In this document: positions 27,809-37,846 of the stretch, in pieces
Layout of the letters: each line of letters begins with the position of its first letter
Position numbering within the stretch: position 1 is the first letter of the stretch
Origin: Paraferrimonas sedimenticola
GTDB taxonomy: Bacteria; Pseudomonadota; Gammaproteobacteria; Enterobacterales; Shewanellaceae
Direction: 5' to 3'
Assembly: GCF_002282855.1 (NCBI RefSeq)
Contig: NZ_NRIR01000004.1
Location: 62,001-126,000, forward strand
DNA length: 64,000 nucleotides
Notes under the pieces: model-generated
What the model was told of the DNA's origin: nothing
Databases searched by the model: none
Seen by the model: only the letters and a program-made list of their open reading frames with translations
Program-made: the position numbers and the translations under genes

Positions 27809-29038
27809 ATGACGCAGCATTCGTTGGATAAGGACAAAATCAACATACTCTTGCTCGAGGGTGTTCACCCAAGCGCCATCGACACTCTAGCTCGTTTGGG
27901 CTACACCAATGTTGAGTCAATCAAGTCCTCCCTTAGCGATGAAGAGCTCAAGCAAAAAATTGCCAATGTGCACTTTATTGGCATTCGCAGTCGCACTCAG
28001 CTTACCGAAGAAGTTATTGCTCACGCCAACAAACTTGTGGCCATCGGCTGCTTCTGTATTGGCACTAATCAGGTAGCCCTAAAAGCCGCTGAGATCAGAG
28101 GAATTCCGGTATTTAACGCACCGTTTTCCAACACTCGCTCGGTCGCTGAATTGGTGTTAGGTGAGATCATCATGCTGTGCCGCGGCATTCCGCAGCGCAA
28201 CGCTCAGTGTCATCGCGGCGGTTGGGCGAAAAGCGCCCAAGGTTCCACCGAAGTTCGCGGTAAGACTCTAGGTGTGATTGGCTATGGCCACATTGGTACT
28301 CAGCTTGGAATTCTTGCGGAGACTTTGGGCATGCAGGTGGCCTTTTACGACATCGAAGACAAGCTGCCCTTGGGGAATGCTCAGCAAGTTCACTCGCTAA
28401 ACGAACTGCTAAGCATGTCGGATGTGGTCAGCCTACACGTACCTGAGACCAAAGAAACTCAGAACATGATTGGCCAAGCCGAATTGGCAGCGATGAAGCC
28501 AGGCGCCAAGTTAATCAACGCCTCGCGCGGTACCGTAGTGGATATCGATGCTTTAGCCGAAGCCCTGACTTCAAGCCACGTAGGCGGTGCGGCGATTGAC
28601 GTATTCCCGGTTGAGCCCAAGTCGAACCAGGACGAATTTGTCAGTGCGTTGCGCGGTTTAGACAATGTATTGCTCACACCACACATTGGCGGCTCTACCG
28701 CTGAGGCCCAACAAAACATTGGCATTGAAGTGGCTGGTAAGCTGGCCAAGTACTCAGACAATGGTTCTACCCTATCCGCGGTTAACTTCCCTGAAGTGTC
28801 GCTACCGACCCACGAAGGCGCCAGTCGTCTGTTGCACGTACACCGCAACCAACCCGGTGTGTTAACCCAAATTAACCAAGCCTTTGCCGAGCAGCAAATC
28901 AACATTGCTTCGCAATACCTGCAAACCACAGCGGACATTGGTTATGTGGTGATGGATGTGGACAGCAACGATGCTGAACGCGCGTTGGCGCAGATGAAGT
29001 CGATTGATGGCACCATTCGAGCACGGTTACTCAACTAA
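27809..29038 (+). CDS. serA: D-3-phosphoglycerate dehydrogenase
   Basis: The first enzyme of serine synthesis (409 residues, E. coli 410). Start at 27809 (MTQHSLDKDKINILLLEGVH) behind AAGGGAAAA; an open frame upstream has no family match. The NAD-binding motif is GVIGYGHIGTQLGI, with the catalytic Arg in NASRGTVVDIDAL and His in LLTPHIGGST. The C-terminal ACT domain (HRNQPGVLTQINQAFAEQQI) is the serine-feedback site. It supplies serine to the glycine cleavage and folate genes nearby. Confidence 0.97.
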   Translation: MTQHSLDKDKINILLLEGVHPSAIDTLARLGYTNVESIKSSLSDEELKQKIANVHFIGIRSRTQLTEEVIAHANKLVAIGCFCIGTNQVALKAAEIRGIPVFNAPFSNTRSVAELVLGEIIMLCRGIPQRNAQCHRGGWAKSAQGSTEVRGKTLGVIGYGHIGTQLGILAETLGMQVAFYDIEDKLPLGNAQQVHSLNELLSMSDVVSLHVPETKETQNMIGQAELAAMKPGAKLINASRGTVVDIDALAEALTSSHVGGAAIDVFPVEPKSNQDEFVSALRGLDNVLLTPHIGGSTAEAQQNIGIEVAGKLAKYSDNGSTLSAVNFPEVSLPTHEGASRLLHVHRNQPGVLTQINQAFAEQQINIASQYLQTTADIGYVVMDVDSNDAERALAQMKSIDGTIRARLLN

Positions 29039-29090
29039 AACCTTCTCAGCTAAACAGGGCTCGGTCAAAACCTGAGGCAGTCGACAGAAA

Positions 29091-29114
29091 AACGGGTAGC
29101 ACAGGCTACCCGTT
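29091..29114 (+). terminator. Hairpin terminator after serA
   Basis: A perfect 10-bp stem AACGGGTAGC/GCTACCCGTT with loop ACAG; the following T content is moderate (TTATGGTTTCG). It lies 53 bases past the serA stop. Confidence 0.7.
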
Positions 29115-29198
29115 TATGGTTTCGTTTCCCAATGCTGAGAATTGGATTACAATTCCAGCCAATACAAGGCAAGCCAACAATAATCCATAGGACCTTCT

Positions 29199-30077
29199 AT
29201 GAGCCAAGCGTATCAAATTCATTCGTTAGACCACTTAAGCCTAATTCGCGTCGAAGGCGCTGATACCTTTAGTTTTCTGCAAAGCCAAGTGACCTGTGAC
29301 GTAGTTGCCCTAGAAGACGGTGGCGTGTGCTGGGGTGGTCACTGCGATCCCAAAGGCAAGTTACTGGCACCGTTTCGAATTGTGCGTCAGGGCGATGGAG
29401 CCTTGTTGCTGCTGCCAAACAGTGTGGCCAGCGACGACCTAGCTCAGATTCAAAAGTACGCCGTGTTCAACAAAGTAGAATTCCAGCACGACGATGAAGT
29501 GGCCATGGCGGCAGTTACTGGCGATGTTGATGCCTTTATCAGTGAGCACGGCCAAAGCTTTGATGGCCAGTCTGCCCTGCTAAATGACACTACTTTTGTT
29601 CGCCAAGACCACGGTCTGCTGGTTATCGGTCCATTGGCGGCAACCCTAACTGCCACCTCGCCTTTTATCGCTCATGAAATTGAGGCGGGCTTACCGCTGC
29701 TGGCCAATGAGCACATGGGCCAGTACATTCCGCAGATGTTTAATCTACAAGCGATTGGCGGCATTAGCTTTGAGAAAGGCTGTTATCTTGGCCAAGAGAC
29801 CGTGGCGCGTATCCACTATCGCGGTGGCTTAAAGCGTCGTTTGTTTGTGCTTAAAGGCGAGGCCAAATCGACCGTAAGCCCGGCCACTGGCTTGCAATTA
29901 GACAGCGGTCGTCGCGCCGGTGAAATTGTTGCCGTGGCCCAGAGTGGTGAGCAAGTGTCGCTGCTGGCAATTATGAGCATCGATGCCGATGAGAGCGCCA
30001 ACTACCAAGTGGCCGACATAGATAGTCAGCTGCAAGTCCAAGCGCTGCCTTACAGCCTAAATGAAGGTCAAAGTTAA
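29199..30077 (+). CDS. ygfZ: Folate-binding tRNA-modifying protein YgfZ
   Basis: A 292-residue homologue of the GcvT fold that supports iron-sulfur enzymes such as MiaB, binding tetrahydrofolate. The signature K-G-C-Y-x-G-Q-E is present in FEKGCYLGQETVARIHYRGG, including its conserved Cys. The N-terminal FSFLQSQVTCDV also fits. It is a single gene between terminators. Confidence 0.95.
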   Translation: MSQAYQIHSLDHLSLIRVEGADTFSFLQSQVTCDVVALEDGGVCWGGHCDPKGKLLAPFRIVRQGDGALLLLPNSVASDDLAQIQKYAVFNKVEFQHDDEVAMAAVTGDVDAFISEHGQSFDGQSALLNDTTFVRQDHGLLVIGPLAATLTATSPFIAHEIEAGLPLLANEHMGQYIPQMFNLQAIGGISFEKGCYLGQETVARIHYRGGLKRRLFVLKGEAKSTVSPATGLQLDSGRRAGEIVAVAQSGEQVSLLAIMSIDADESANYQVADIDSQLQVQALPYSLNEGQS

Positions 30078-30097
30078 GGTCAAAACCGCATGAATCA

Positions 30098-30121
30098 GCC
30101 GCGCAACTGCGCGGCTTTTTT
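30098..30121 (+). terminator. Terminator after ygfZ
   Basis: A perfect 7-bp stem GCCGCGC/GCGCGGC with loop AACT, then six T. Confidence 0.9.
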
Positions 30122-30207
30122 GTATCTGTTGAGCGTGCCCGCCATTGTCTCGCGCTGATCCTCTCCTATGCTTCACTCGTAACAGGCTTTAATCACAGGA
30201 CGCATTG

Positions 30208-30924
30208 ATGGGGCGCGAATTGTTAAGACTTATAGGAATCAGCAAGGCCTTCTCGCAAGGGCAGCTAACATCGCAGGTGCTCGACAACTTAGACTTGAGC
30301 CTGCACGAGGGCAGTCAGTTGGCCCTGATGGGGGCTAGCGGTAGCGGCAAATCGACCCTGTTAAACGTCATCGCTCAATTCGAACCCGCTGACCAAGGTC
30401 AAATTTTGTTTGATGGACAACCGCTGGCCAACCTAGGTCAAGCCGAGCTGGCTCAGTGGCGTCGTCGCTCCCTTGGTGTAGTGTTTCAACAATACAATCT
30501 GCTCGCCCCGCTAACCGCTCGCCAGAACATAGAGTTCTGCCTGCAACTGGCGGGTAAACCTTGGAGCGACTGGGTCGATCATTGTTGTCAACGCTTGTCC
30601 CTAGAACCACTTCTGGACAAATTGCCCTACCAGCTATCCGGTGGACAGCAACAACGGGTGGCCATTGCTCGCGCCATTGCTCATCAACCGCCATTGTTAC
30701 TCGCCGACGAGCCCACAGGTAACCTAGACCAAGAAGCCAGCGACCAAGTGATGGCACTGTTGGTGGAGCTGGGCAAGGCGTCCAACAGCGCTATTTTGAT
30801 GGTGACTCACTCTCGCCGAGCCGCCGACTTCCTGCAACAGCGAGCCGAGCTGCATCAAGGGCAACTGCACTTTGACGAGCAAAGTCCACAGACGGAGCAG
30901 GCGCCATGGCGAGCGATACCTTAA
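30208..30924 (+). CDS. ABC transporter ATP-binding protein, LolD/MacB type
   Basis: A 238-residue ATPase. Walker A is GASGSGKST, the signature is LSGGQQQRVAIARA, Walker B is LLADEPTGNLD, and the switch His is in MVTHSRRAADF. The ATG at 30208 is preferred over the TTG one codon earlier because CAGGACGC is well placed. It overlaps the FtsX-type permease gene by 19 bases and forms an operon with it and an AttH-type lipoprotein. Such ABC pairs work on lipoproteins or envelope lipids and not solute uptake. Confidence 0.92.
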   Translation: MGRELLRLIGISKAFSQGQLTSQVLDNLDLSLHEGSQLALMGASGSGKSTLLNVIAQFEPADQGQILFDGQPLANLGQAELAQWRRRSLGVVFQQYNLLAPLTARQNIEFCLQLAGKPWSDWVDHCCQRLSLEPLLDKLPYQLSGGQQQRVAIARAIAHQPPLLLADEPTGNLDQEASDQVMALLVELGKASNSAILMVTHSRRAADFLQQRAELHQGQLHFDEQSPQTEQAPWRAIP

Positions 30925-33371
30925 CCGCATTTCACGTATTACTGCGCCACTACCGCCAGGCACCAATGCAGCTTGTATCGGCCTTGGTGGGCATCGTGTT
31001 GGCTGTGAGCTTGTTGATAGGCGTAAAGGCCATCAACGAACGCGCGAAAGACAGCTATCAAAATGCTTCTGAACTACTCGCCGCGCCAGCCACCCATGTG
31101 ATTGGTCCGCAAAACGACTATGGTGGAATTAGCGACCAGCAATACGTAGCGCTCAAGCAAGCCGGTATTGAGAACATTGCGCCCTACATCAGCGGCTGGC
31201 TGACCTTGGCCAATGGCGACACCATAAAACTCACCGGCCTCGACATTCTTGCCAACTGGCGTGGCGAAGCGCCATTGACGCTCGAAACGGATGCCAGACT
31301 CGACTTAGCCGAACTCTGGCAGCCTCCGTTTGTCGGTATTGTAAGTCGCGATACCGCCAATCGCTTAGGCCTCGAGGAAGGAGACTCGCTGGCCTTGAGT
31401 AATCAACGTCAGCTACCCATTTTAATTAGTCCGGACGAGCGCCTTGGCAGTGGTGTGATGGTGGACATTGCCGCAGCTAAATGGCTGTTACAAATGCCGC
31501 AACAGTTGTCCTATATCGCCATTTTTAGCGAAGAGACCGCACAACAGGTCGAACCCTTGCTGATTGATGGGGTGCGCATGCAAGCCCAAGACAAGGGTTT
31601 GGAATTGGCCTCGCTGACTGACTCGTTTCACCTCAACTTACAGGCTATTAGCTACCTGGCTTTTATCGTCGGTGCTTTTATTGGCTACCACGCGCTGCGC
31701 TTCTCATTGCTACAACGCCAACACCTGCTGCTGAGACTACGTCAACTCGGCCTCGATGGACGCGCCGTGGCCTATGCATTAGCGCTGGAGATGATACTTA
31801 TCAGCGCAATAGGTGCGGCCCTTGGCGTCTTCGTTGGCTTGCAACTGGCACAATGGCTACAGCCCATGGTGGCCATGACCTTAGAACAACTGTATCAAGT
31901 GACCTTGCTGCCGGGGCAGTGGCGCATCAGTTGGTTCATTCAAGCTTGGTTGCTCACTCTGGCCACCGCCGCGCTGGCGTTGGCGCCAACTTGGCGTCAG
32001 TTACATCAAACCAAGCTCACCGAGCTGGCGGAGCTTAGCGATCGCCTCGACCGCAACCAAAACCTGCGCAAACGATTGTTCGGTCTCGGGGTGTTGTTGA
32101 CGCTCTCCGCTTTTGTCACCTTGCTGATAAGCCAGCACCCACGTGTCTCTCTAGGCGCCACAGGCGCTTTGACCTTGGCCATACCCCTGATGCTGCCGCT
32201 AGCACTTGAGCGCCTGCTATTACTGGTGACCAAACCGCTTTCCAAGCGCCCTGCCGGTCTAGGTCAGTGGCTACTATCCGATGCACGTCAACTGGCGGAT
32301 GGGCTGAGTTTGGCCTTGATGGCCATGGTCCTTGCTCTGTGCGCCAACTTGGCCATCAACACACTGGTTTCCAGTTTTGAGGTCAGCCTTAAAGGGTTCC
32401 TCAACCAGAGGCTGGCCGCCGATATTTACCTGCGCCCACCTGCGGCACAACGTGAAGCCATGGAAGCGAGCTTAAAGCAGCGCGGCAATGATGTGCGCGT
32501 GGTGCATTATTATCAAACCAGCATTCGCCTCGGCGAACAGCCGGTACTGGTGTCGAGCAGTGAAACCGACCAATTGGCCAATGTACTGGCGATGAAAGAC
32601 GAGCTGCCGCTGTATTGGCCCGAATTTGGTGAGAGCCGGCGCGCGCTCATCAGCGAGCCATTAGCCCTGCGAATGGGTCTCGAGGTAGGACAGACCATCA
32701 CTCTGGCCGAATTGGGTCAGTTCCAGGTGGCGGCCATTTACTACGACTACGGCAACCCTAGAGGGCAAGCCTTCATCCCGATGCCGGTTTACCAGCAACT
32801 GCTGCCGCAGGCCAAACCTCTGTCACTGGGCCTGTTCTTGGCGGACGATCAAGACCCGCAAACTTGGCTCACCGAGCTGACGCAAAGCTTTAACCTCTCA
32901 GAGCAAAATATCATTGACCAGCAGAAACTGCGACAGACCGCTTTGGCCATGTTTGAGCAGACCTTTGCCATTACTTTAGCGCTCAACAGCTTGACCCTAT
33001 TGGTGGCCTCCATTGGTCTATTCAGTGCCTTGCTCAGCTTATCCCAGCAACGACAGGCAGTGTTTGCGCTGCTCACCAGCCTAGGACTATCGCCAAGACA
33101 GGTGTTGGGCTTGGCCGTGGCGCAAAACCTGACGCTAGTGCTGGCCAGCGGCTTATTGGCTCTGCCCTTTAGCGCAATGCTGGCATGGGCGCTTATCGAC
33201 AAAGTTACCTTGCACAGCTTTGGCTGGACCATTGCTATGAGCTGGCAGTGGAGTGACTACTTTTACGTGCTAGCGATTGCTTTGATTGCCACCGGCGTGG
33301 CGAGCTTGAGCGCCATTCGCTGGCAGTTGGCGCAACCCCTGCTCAAACGCCTGCAGACCGAGGCACGCTGA
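30906..33371 (+). CDS. FtsX-like ABC permease, MacB/LolC type
   Basis: An 821-residue membrane protein with one N-terminal helix (about residues 18-38), a large periplasmic domain, and a block of helices in the middle (about 245-480). A second periplasmic domain and three terminal helices follow. This duplicated FtsX layout (about ten helices) is seen in permeases linked to AttH and in LolCE-like systems. The ATG has GGAGCAGGCGCC before it. Its stop and the next start share one base (TGATG), so translation is coupled. Confidence 0.9.
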   Translation: MASDTLTAFHVLLRHYRQAPMQLVSALVGIVLAVSLLIGVKAINERAKDSYQNASELLAAPATHVIGPQNDYGGISDQQYVALKQAGIENIAPYISGWLTLANGDTIKLTGLDILANWRGEAPLTLETDARLDLAELWQPPFVGIVSRDTANRLGLEEGDSLALSNQRQLPILISPDERLGSGVMVDIAAAKWLLQMPQQLSYIAIFSEETAQQVEPLLIDGVRMQAQDKGLELASLTDSFHLNLQAISYLAFIVGAFIGYHALRFSLLQRQHLLLRLRQLGLDGRAVAYALALEMILISAIGAALGVFVGLQLAQWLQPMVAMTLEQLYQVTLLPGQWRISWFIQAWLLTLATAALALAPTWRQLHQTKLTELAELSDRLDRNQNLRKRLFGLGVLLTLSAFVTLLISQHPRVSLGATGALTLAIPLMLPLALERLLLLVTKPLSKRPAGLGQWLLSDARQLADGLSLALMAMVLALCANLAINTLVSSFEVSLKGFLNQRLAADIYLRPPAAQREAMEASLKQRGNDVRVVHYYQTSIRLGEQPVLVSSSETDQLANVLAMKDELPLYWPEFGESRRALISEPLALRMGLEVGQTITLAELGQFQVAAIYYDYGNPRGQAFIPMPVYQQLLPQAKPLSLGLFLADDQDPQTWLTELTQSFNLSEQNIIDQQKLRQTALAMFEQTFAITLALNSLTLLVASIGLFSALLSLSQQRQAVFALLTSLGLSPRQVLGLAVAQNLTLVLASGLLALPFSAMLAWALIDKVTLHSFGWTIAMSWQWSDYFYVLAIALIATGVASLSAIRWQLAQPLLKRLQTEAR

Positions 33372-34447
33372 TGAAAATCCTTATCCTACTACTGACCATT
33401 GCGGGCATCAGCGCCTGCCAACCTGCCGCCACTAGCGATGACTCACAACTGGTGATTGCTTCGATGCAGCAATCTGGCGACGACTATGCGCAAGTATTGC
33501 CCGAAACTCGAATCGAATTCCCCCAAGACCACGGCCCTCATCCAGCCTTTCGCCAAGAGTGGTGGTATTTGACAGCTAACCTAAAAGACGAACAGGGCGA
33601 GCCGCTTGGGCTGCAGTGGACTCAGTTTCGCGTGTCCCTAACTCCAGAGGTACCAGCCGAAGCGCAACCGGATTGGCAAACCCAGCAGTTGTTTCTCGGC
33701 CATGCGGCGGTCACTTCGGCAGACCAGCACCTAGCCGCTGAACGTTGGCAGCGACAACACCCACAATTGGCCTTTGTCACCGCAGCCCCGCTAACTGTGG
33801 CGCTCAACAATTGGCGCTGGCAAAGTGATGGCGAAACCCTATTGCCAGCGAGCTTGTCGGTAAGCACCGAAGAGTTTGGCTACCAACTTCGCCTTGAAGG
33901 TACATCGCAAATTTGGCTGCAAGGTGAAGACGGTTTTTCACAAAAGCATCACAGCGAGCCCATCGCCAGTCACTACTACTCGCAACCTTTTATACGAGTC
34001 AGCGGACAAGTGCGCTTTGGCGATGAGATAAAAACCGTCACCGGTGAAGCCTGGCTTGACCGAGAGTGGAGCTCACAGTTTTTGGGCGAAAGCCAAGACG
34101 GCTGGGATTGGTTCGCACTCAAGCTATCTGAGGATGAGCGCCTGATGCTGTATCAACTAAGGGGCGAGAATCCTTACCTTTATGCCAACATCATGTATCG
34201 AGACGGAACTCGCAAGCCGCTCGACTCGGCGGATATACAGATGACTCCCACCGGCTTTTTCGAAGCCGATGACAGTCGCTATCCAAGCGAATGGACCATC
34301 AAAAGCGAGCGCTACCAAATAGACCTCAAAGTCAGTGCCATCAACCCCGACAGCCGCATGCCGCTGACCCTGCCCTACTGGGAAGGGCCGGTACAATTCT
34401 TCGGCTCCCACCAGGGCTTTGGTTACCTAGAGTTGACAGGTTATTAA
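33371..34447 (+). CDS. AttH/CrtC-type lipocalin-fold lipoprotein (COG5621-like)
   Basis: A 358-residue predicted lipoprotein: the signal peptide ends in a lipobox at GISAC (Cys16). The body has HPAFRQEWWYLTANL, YYSQPFIRVSG and the diagnostic GEAWLDREWSSQFLG and DGWDWFALKL segments of the AttH/carotenoid hydratase-like family. These proteins form two lipocalin-like domains. With the ATPase and FtsX permease this is the known three-gene ABC/AttH module, whose cargo is probably lipid-like; the exact role is unsettled. Confidence 0.88.
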   Translation: MKILILLLTIAGISACQPAATSDDSQLVIASMQQSGDDYAQVLPETRIEFPQDHGPHPAFRQEWWYLTANLKDEQGEPLGLQWTQFRVSLTPEVPAEAQPDWQTQQLFLGHAAVTSADQHLAAERWQRQHPQLAFVTAAPLTVALNNWRWQSDGETLLPASLSVSTEEFGYQLRLEGTSQIWLQGEDGFSQKHHSEPIASHYYSQPFIRVSGQVRFGDEIKTVTGEAWLDREWSSQFLGESQDGWDWFALKLSEDERLMLYQLRGENPYLYANIMYRDGTRKPLDSADIQMTPTGFFEADDSRYPSEWTIKSERYQIDLKVSAINPDSRMPLTLPYWEGPVQFFGSHQGFGYLELTGY

Positions 34448-34480
34448 CGTACTGAATAATAAACAGGTATTGGCGAATAT

Positions 34481-34523
34481 TTGACGCTGATCCAGCTTTT
34501 CATGAATTACCTCTAGGGGGGTA
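34481..34523 (+). promoter_or_regulatory. FNR-like and NarP-like sites before napDAB
   Basis: TTGACGCTGATCCA (34481-34494) matches eight of ten conserved bases of the FNR/EtrA box TTGAT-N4-ATCAA. Fourteen bases on, TACCTCT-AG-GGGGGTA (34508-34523) is a 7-2-7 inverted heptamer pair of NarP/NarL type. The centres are 28 bp apart, about 93 and 121 bases before the napD start. Together they predict induction by anaerobiosis and nitrate. Match is by eye. Confidence 0.6.
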
Positions 34524-34608
34524 TATCCCTCAAAAATGTGTGGAATAAACTTCGGTTATCTAATCTACACTTGATCGCAAACCAATTTCTCAGGAAGTGA
34601 GCAAATCC

Positions 34609-34857
34609 ATGGCCGACGAATATCAAGTCACCTCTTTGGTTGTCCATTGCCAACCGGATATCGAATCTAAAGTCACCGAGCGCATCAATGCGCTAGCCGG
34701 CGTTGAAGTCCACGCCACCAATGATCAAGGCAAGCTAGTAGTCACCGTTGAAAGCGAGTCGCAAAAAGGCCTGCTCGACGGCGTAGAAGCCATTAACAAA
34801 ACCCCAGGTGTGCTATCTGCCACTCTGGTGTATCACCAAATCGAACCCATCGAATAA
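34609..34857 (+). CDS. napD: NapA maturation chaperone NapD
   Basis: An 82-residue cytoplasmic chaperone that binds the twin-arginine signal of NapA. It begins MADEYQVTSLVVHCQP and includes the family pattern GVEVHATNDQGKLVVTVE and TPGVLSATLVYH. The start at 34609 is chosen over an upstream GTG (34597), which lies inside the AGGAAGTGAG ribosome site. It leads napDAB, with 27 bases to the NapA start. Confidence 0.95.
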   Translation: MADEYQVTSLVVHCQPDIESKVTERINALAGVEVHATNDQGKLVVTVESESQKGLLDGVEAINKTPGVLSATLVYHQIEPIE

Positions 34858-34884
34858 ATACCAATATTGAAAAGTGAGGAACGC

Positions 34885-37365
34885 ATGAGCATCAGTCGTC
34901 GCCAGTTCTTAAAGAGCAACGCTGTCGCTGCTGCCGCTACCGCTGCGGGTGTGAGCATCCCGGTAAAAGTGTTAGCTGCTGACAAAGATAGCGAGATCAA
35001 ATGGGACAAGGCCCCTTGCCGTTTTTGCGGTGTGGGTTGTTCCGTTTTAGTCGGTACCCAAAAAGGTCGCGTTGTTGCGACTCAAGGTGATCCAGAAAGC
35101 CCAGTCAACAAGGGCTTGAACTGTATCAAGGGTTACTTCTTGTCGAAAATTATGTACGGCAAGGACCGTCTAGACTCGCCACTGCTGCGTATGAAAGACG
35201 GCAAATACGACAAAAACGGTGAGTTCACTCCAGTGAGCTGGGACGTGGCGCTAGACACCATGGCTGACAAGTGGAAAGCCTCTATCGCTAAAAAAGGCCC
35301 AACTTCTGTAGGTATGTTCGGTTCAGGCCAGTGGACGGTTTGGGAAGGTTATGCCGCTTCTAAACTGCACAAAGCCGGTTTCCGTACCAACAACATCGAT
35401 CCAAATGCTCGCCACTGTATGGCCTCTGCGGTAGGCGCATTTATGCGTGCGTTCGGCATGGATGAGCCAATGGGCAGCTACGACGATTTCGAAGCCGCTG
35501 ACCACTTCGTGCTTTGGGGCGCCAACATGGCAGAAATGCACCCAATCTTGTGGGCTCGCGTATCAGACCGTCGCCTAGGCAATCCAAACTCTAAAGTTCA
35601 CGTACTGTCGACCTTTGAAAACCGCTCTTGCGACTTGTCTGACAACACGCTGATCTTTAAGCCGCAAACCGACTTGTACATTCTGAACTTTATCGCCAAC
35701 TACATTATTCAGAACAACAAGGTCAACAAAGACTTCGTTGGTAAGCACGTCAACTTCGTTGAAGGTGTGACCGACATTGGTTACGGTCTGCGTCCGGATC
35801 ACCCGCTGGAGAAGAAAGCCAAGAACCCTGGCAACGGCGGTGCAAAACCGATCGACTTTGAAGCCTTTAAAGCCTTCGTATCTGAGTACACCCTTGAGCG
35901 TGCCTCAAAAGAATCTGGTGTACCAGAAGAGAACTTGATTGCGTTGGCCGAAGCCTACGCTGATCCAAACATCAAGGTGATGAGCTTGTGGACCATGGGT
36001 ATCAACCAGCACGTACGTGGTGTTTGGGCCAACAACATGATTTACAACATTCACCTGCTAACCGGCAAAATCGCTACCCCTGGTAACAGCCCATTCAGCT
36101 TGACCGGTCAACCTTCAGCTTGTGGTACTGCTCGTGAAGTGGGTACTTTTGCCCACCGTCTGCCTGCGGACATGGTGGTTAAGAATCCTAAGCACCGCGA
36201 AGCTGCTGAGAAGCGCTGGAAGCTGCCTGAAGGCACCATTCCACCTAAGCCGGGCTACCACGCGGTTCTGCAAAACCGCATGCTCAAAGACGGCAAACTG
36301 AACTGTTACTGGACCATGTGTACCAACAACATTCAGGCCGGTCCGAACACCAACGACGAAGCACTGCCAGGTTACCGCAACCCTGAAAACTTCATCGTGG
36401 TATCTGACCCGTACCCAACCGTGACCGCCATGGCCGCTGACCTAATTCTGCCGACTGCGATGTGGGTAGAGAAAGAAGGTGCTTACGGTAACGCCGAGCG
36501 TCGTACGCAAATGTGGCACCAGCAAGTTGAGCCGCCAAAAGGCGCCAAGTCTGACTTGTGGCAGCTAGTTGAGTTCTCTAAGCGCTTCAAAGTCGAAGAT
36601 GTTTGGGATGCCGAGCTGATTGCTAAGAAGCCTGAGTACGCAGGTAAGAGCTTGTACGAAGTGTTGTTTGCCAATGGCGAAGTGAACAAGTTCCCAGTGA
36701 GCGACTGTAAAGGTGAAATGAACACCGAGTCAGACCACTTTGGTTTCTACATTCAAAAAGGCTTGTACGAAGAGTACGCCGGCTTTACTCGCGGTCACTA
36801 CCACGACTTGGCCGACTTTGACGCCTACCACGCCAGCCGCGGTTACCGTTGGCCTGTGGTTAACGGCAAAGAAACCGTGCGTCGCTACGCCGAAGGTTCT
36901 GACCCATACGTTAAGCCAGGTAAAGGCTTTGAGTTTTACGGTAAGCCAGACGGCAAAGCGGTTATCTTCGCACTGCCATACGAGCCAGCCGCTGAAGAGC
37001 CAACCGCAGAGTACGATTTGTGGATGAGCACAGGTCGCGTATTGGAGCACTGGCACACAGGTTCGATGACCGCTCGTGTACCTGAGATCCACAAGTCTTA
37101 CCCAGACGCGCAGATCTTCATGCACCCAGAAGACGCTAAGTCTCGCGGTCTAGTTCGCGGTGACGAAGTGAAGGTAGCCTCACCTCGTGGTGAAGTACGT
37201 ACTCGTGTAGAGACCAAAGGTCGCAACAAGCCGCCTCGTGGCGTTGTCTTCATGCCATTCTTCGACGCGCGTCAGTTGGTCAACAAGCTATTGCTTGATG
37301 CCACCGACCCATTGTCGAAAGAAACGGACTTCAAGAAGTGTCCTGTGAAGGTAACTAAGGTTTAA
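34885..37365 (+). CDS. napA: Periplasmic nitrate reductase catalytic subunit
   Basis: An 826-residue molybdopterin enzyme reducing nitrate to nitrite in the periplasm. The start at 34885 has GTGAGGAACGC before it and opens a Tat signal (SRRQFLK). The [4Fe-4S] ligands are Cys45, Cys48, Cys52 and Cys80; Cys178 in [10 protein letters not shown] ligates molybdenum. The C-terminal guanine-dinucleotide domain has [15 protein letters not shown]. No napC, napG or napH is present, so electrons must come from a quinol dehydrogenase encoded elsewhere, as CymA does in Shewanella (inference). Confidence 0.98.
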   Translation: MSISRRQFLKSNAVAAAATAAGVSIPVKVLAADKDSEIKWDKAPCRFCGVGCSVLVGTQKGRVVATQGDPESPVNKGLNCIKGYFLSKIMYGKDRLDSPLLRMKDGKYDKNGEFTPVSWDVALDTMADKWKASIAKKGPTSVGMFGSGQWTVWEGYAASKLHKAGFRTNNIDPNARHCMASAVGAFMRAFGMDEPMGSYDDFEAADHFVLWGANMAEMHPILWARVSDRRLGNPNSKVHVLSTFENRSCDLSDNTLIFKPQTDLYILNFIANYIIQNNKVNKDFVGKHVNFVEGVTDIGYGLRPDHPLEKKAKNPGNGGAKPIDFEAFKAFVSEYTLERASKESGVPEENLIALAEAYADPNIKVMSLWTMGINQHVRGVWANNMIYNIHLLTGKIATPGNSPFSLTGQPSACGTAREVGTFAHRLPADMVVKNPKHREAAEKRWKLPEGTIPPKPGYHAVLQNRMLKDGKLNCYWTMCTNNIQAGPNTNDEALPGYRNPENFIVVSDPYPTVTAMAADLILPTAMWVEKEGAYGNAERRTQMWHQQVEPPKGAKSDLWQLVEFSKRFKVEDVWDAELIAKKPEYAGKSLYEVLFANGEVNKFPVSDCKGEMNTESDHFGFYIQKGLYEEYAGFTRGHYHDLADFDAYHASRGYRWPVVNGKETVRRYAEGSDPYVKPGKGFEFYGKPDGKAVIFALPYEPAAEEPTAEYDLWMSTGRVLEHWHTGSMTARVPEIHKSYPDAQIFMHPEDAKSRGLVRGDEVKVASPRGEVRTRVETKGRNKPPRGVVFMPFFDARQLVNKLLLDATDPLSKETDFKKCPVKVTKV

Positions 37366-37380
37366 GGCGGAGATATTACA

Positions 37381-37782
37381 ATGAAAAAATCACTAAGCGT
37401 TGTCGCAGTCGCCTTACTACTTGGCGCTTGCTCAGGACAAATGAGCGAACCACAGGCCGAGCCGGTTGCAGTTAAGTCGCTGCACGGTCCAGCTGACATC
37501 AGCACGGTTCGTCCGGCCGATGCCATGCCTGAGTACCCGAAAATGGGTAAGAGCATGGAGCGTGGTTTCGTCCACCAGCCACCGCTGATTCCGCACAAGG
37601 ACTACAGTATCACGGCTGACAAGAACTCTTGTTTGAACTGTCACGGTGTTAGCAAGAAGCGTCCTGTGCACTCAAGCCACATTGGCGCCGATCAGCAACT
37701 GGACAACAAGTGGTACAACTGTACTCAGTGTCACGTGCCACAAGCGTCGAATAAAAGCGAAATTGTTGGCAACGACTTCTAA
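37381..37782 (+). CDS. napB: Periplasmic nitrate reductase dihaem cytochrome c subunit
   Basis: A 133-residue dihaem cytochrome with CLNCH (84-88) and CTQCH (114-118), plus the conserved VHQPPLIPHKDY and CHVPQA segments. It passes electrons to NapA. Unusually the signal sequence ends in LGACSGQ, a proper lipobox with Cys17, so this NapB may be a lipoprotein. It lies 15 bases after napA and is followed by a bidirectional terminator. Confidence 0.95.
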   Translation: MKKSLSVVAVALLLGACSGQMSEPQAEPVAVKSLHGPADISTVRPADAMPEYPKMGKSMERGFVHQPPLIPHKDYSITADKNSCLNCHGVSKKRPVHSSHIGADQQLDNKWYNCTQCHVPQASNKSEIVGNDF

Positions 37783-37800
37783 TTTCGCCAGTTAGCAAAA

Positions 37801-37834
37801 AGCCCCTATCAGCCAAGCTGGTAGGGGCTTTTTT
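37801..37834. terminator. Bidirectional terminator between napB and the P460 gene
   Basis: Thirteen-base arms (37801-37813, 37817-37829, one wobble) with a three-base loop. T runs on the plus side, and A runs before it that become T on the minus strand, serve both convergent transcripts. Confidence 0.92.
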
Positions 37835-37846
37835 AATTCAGGCGAA

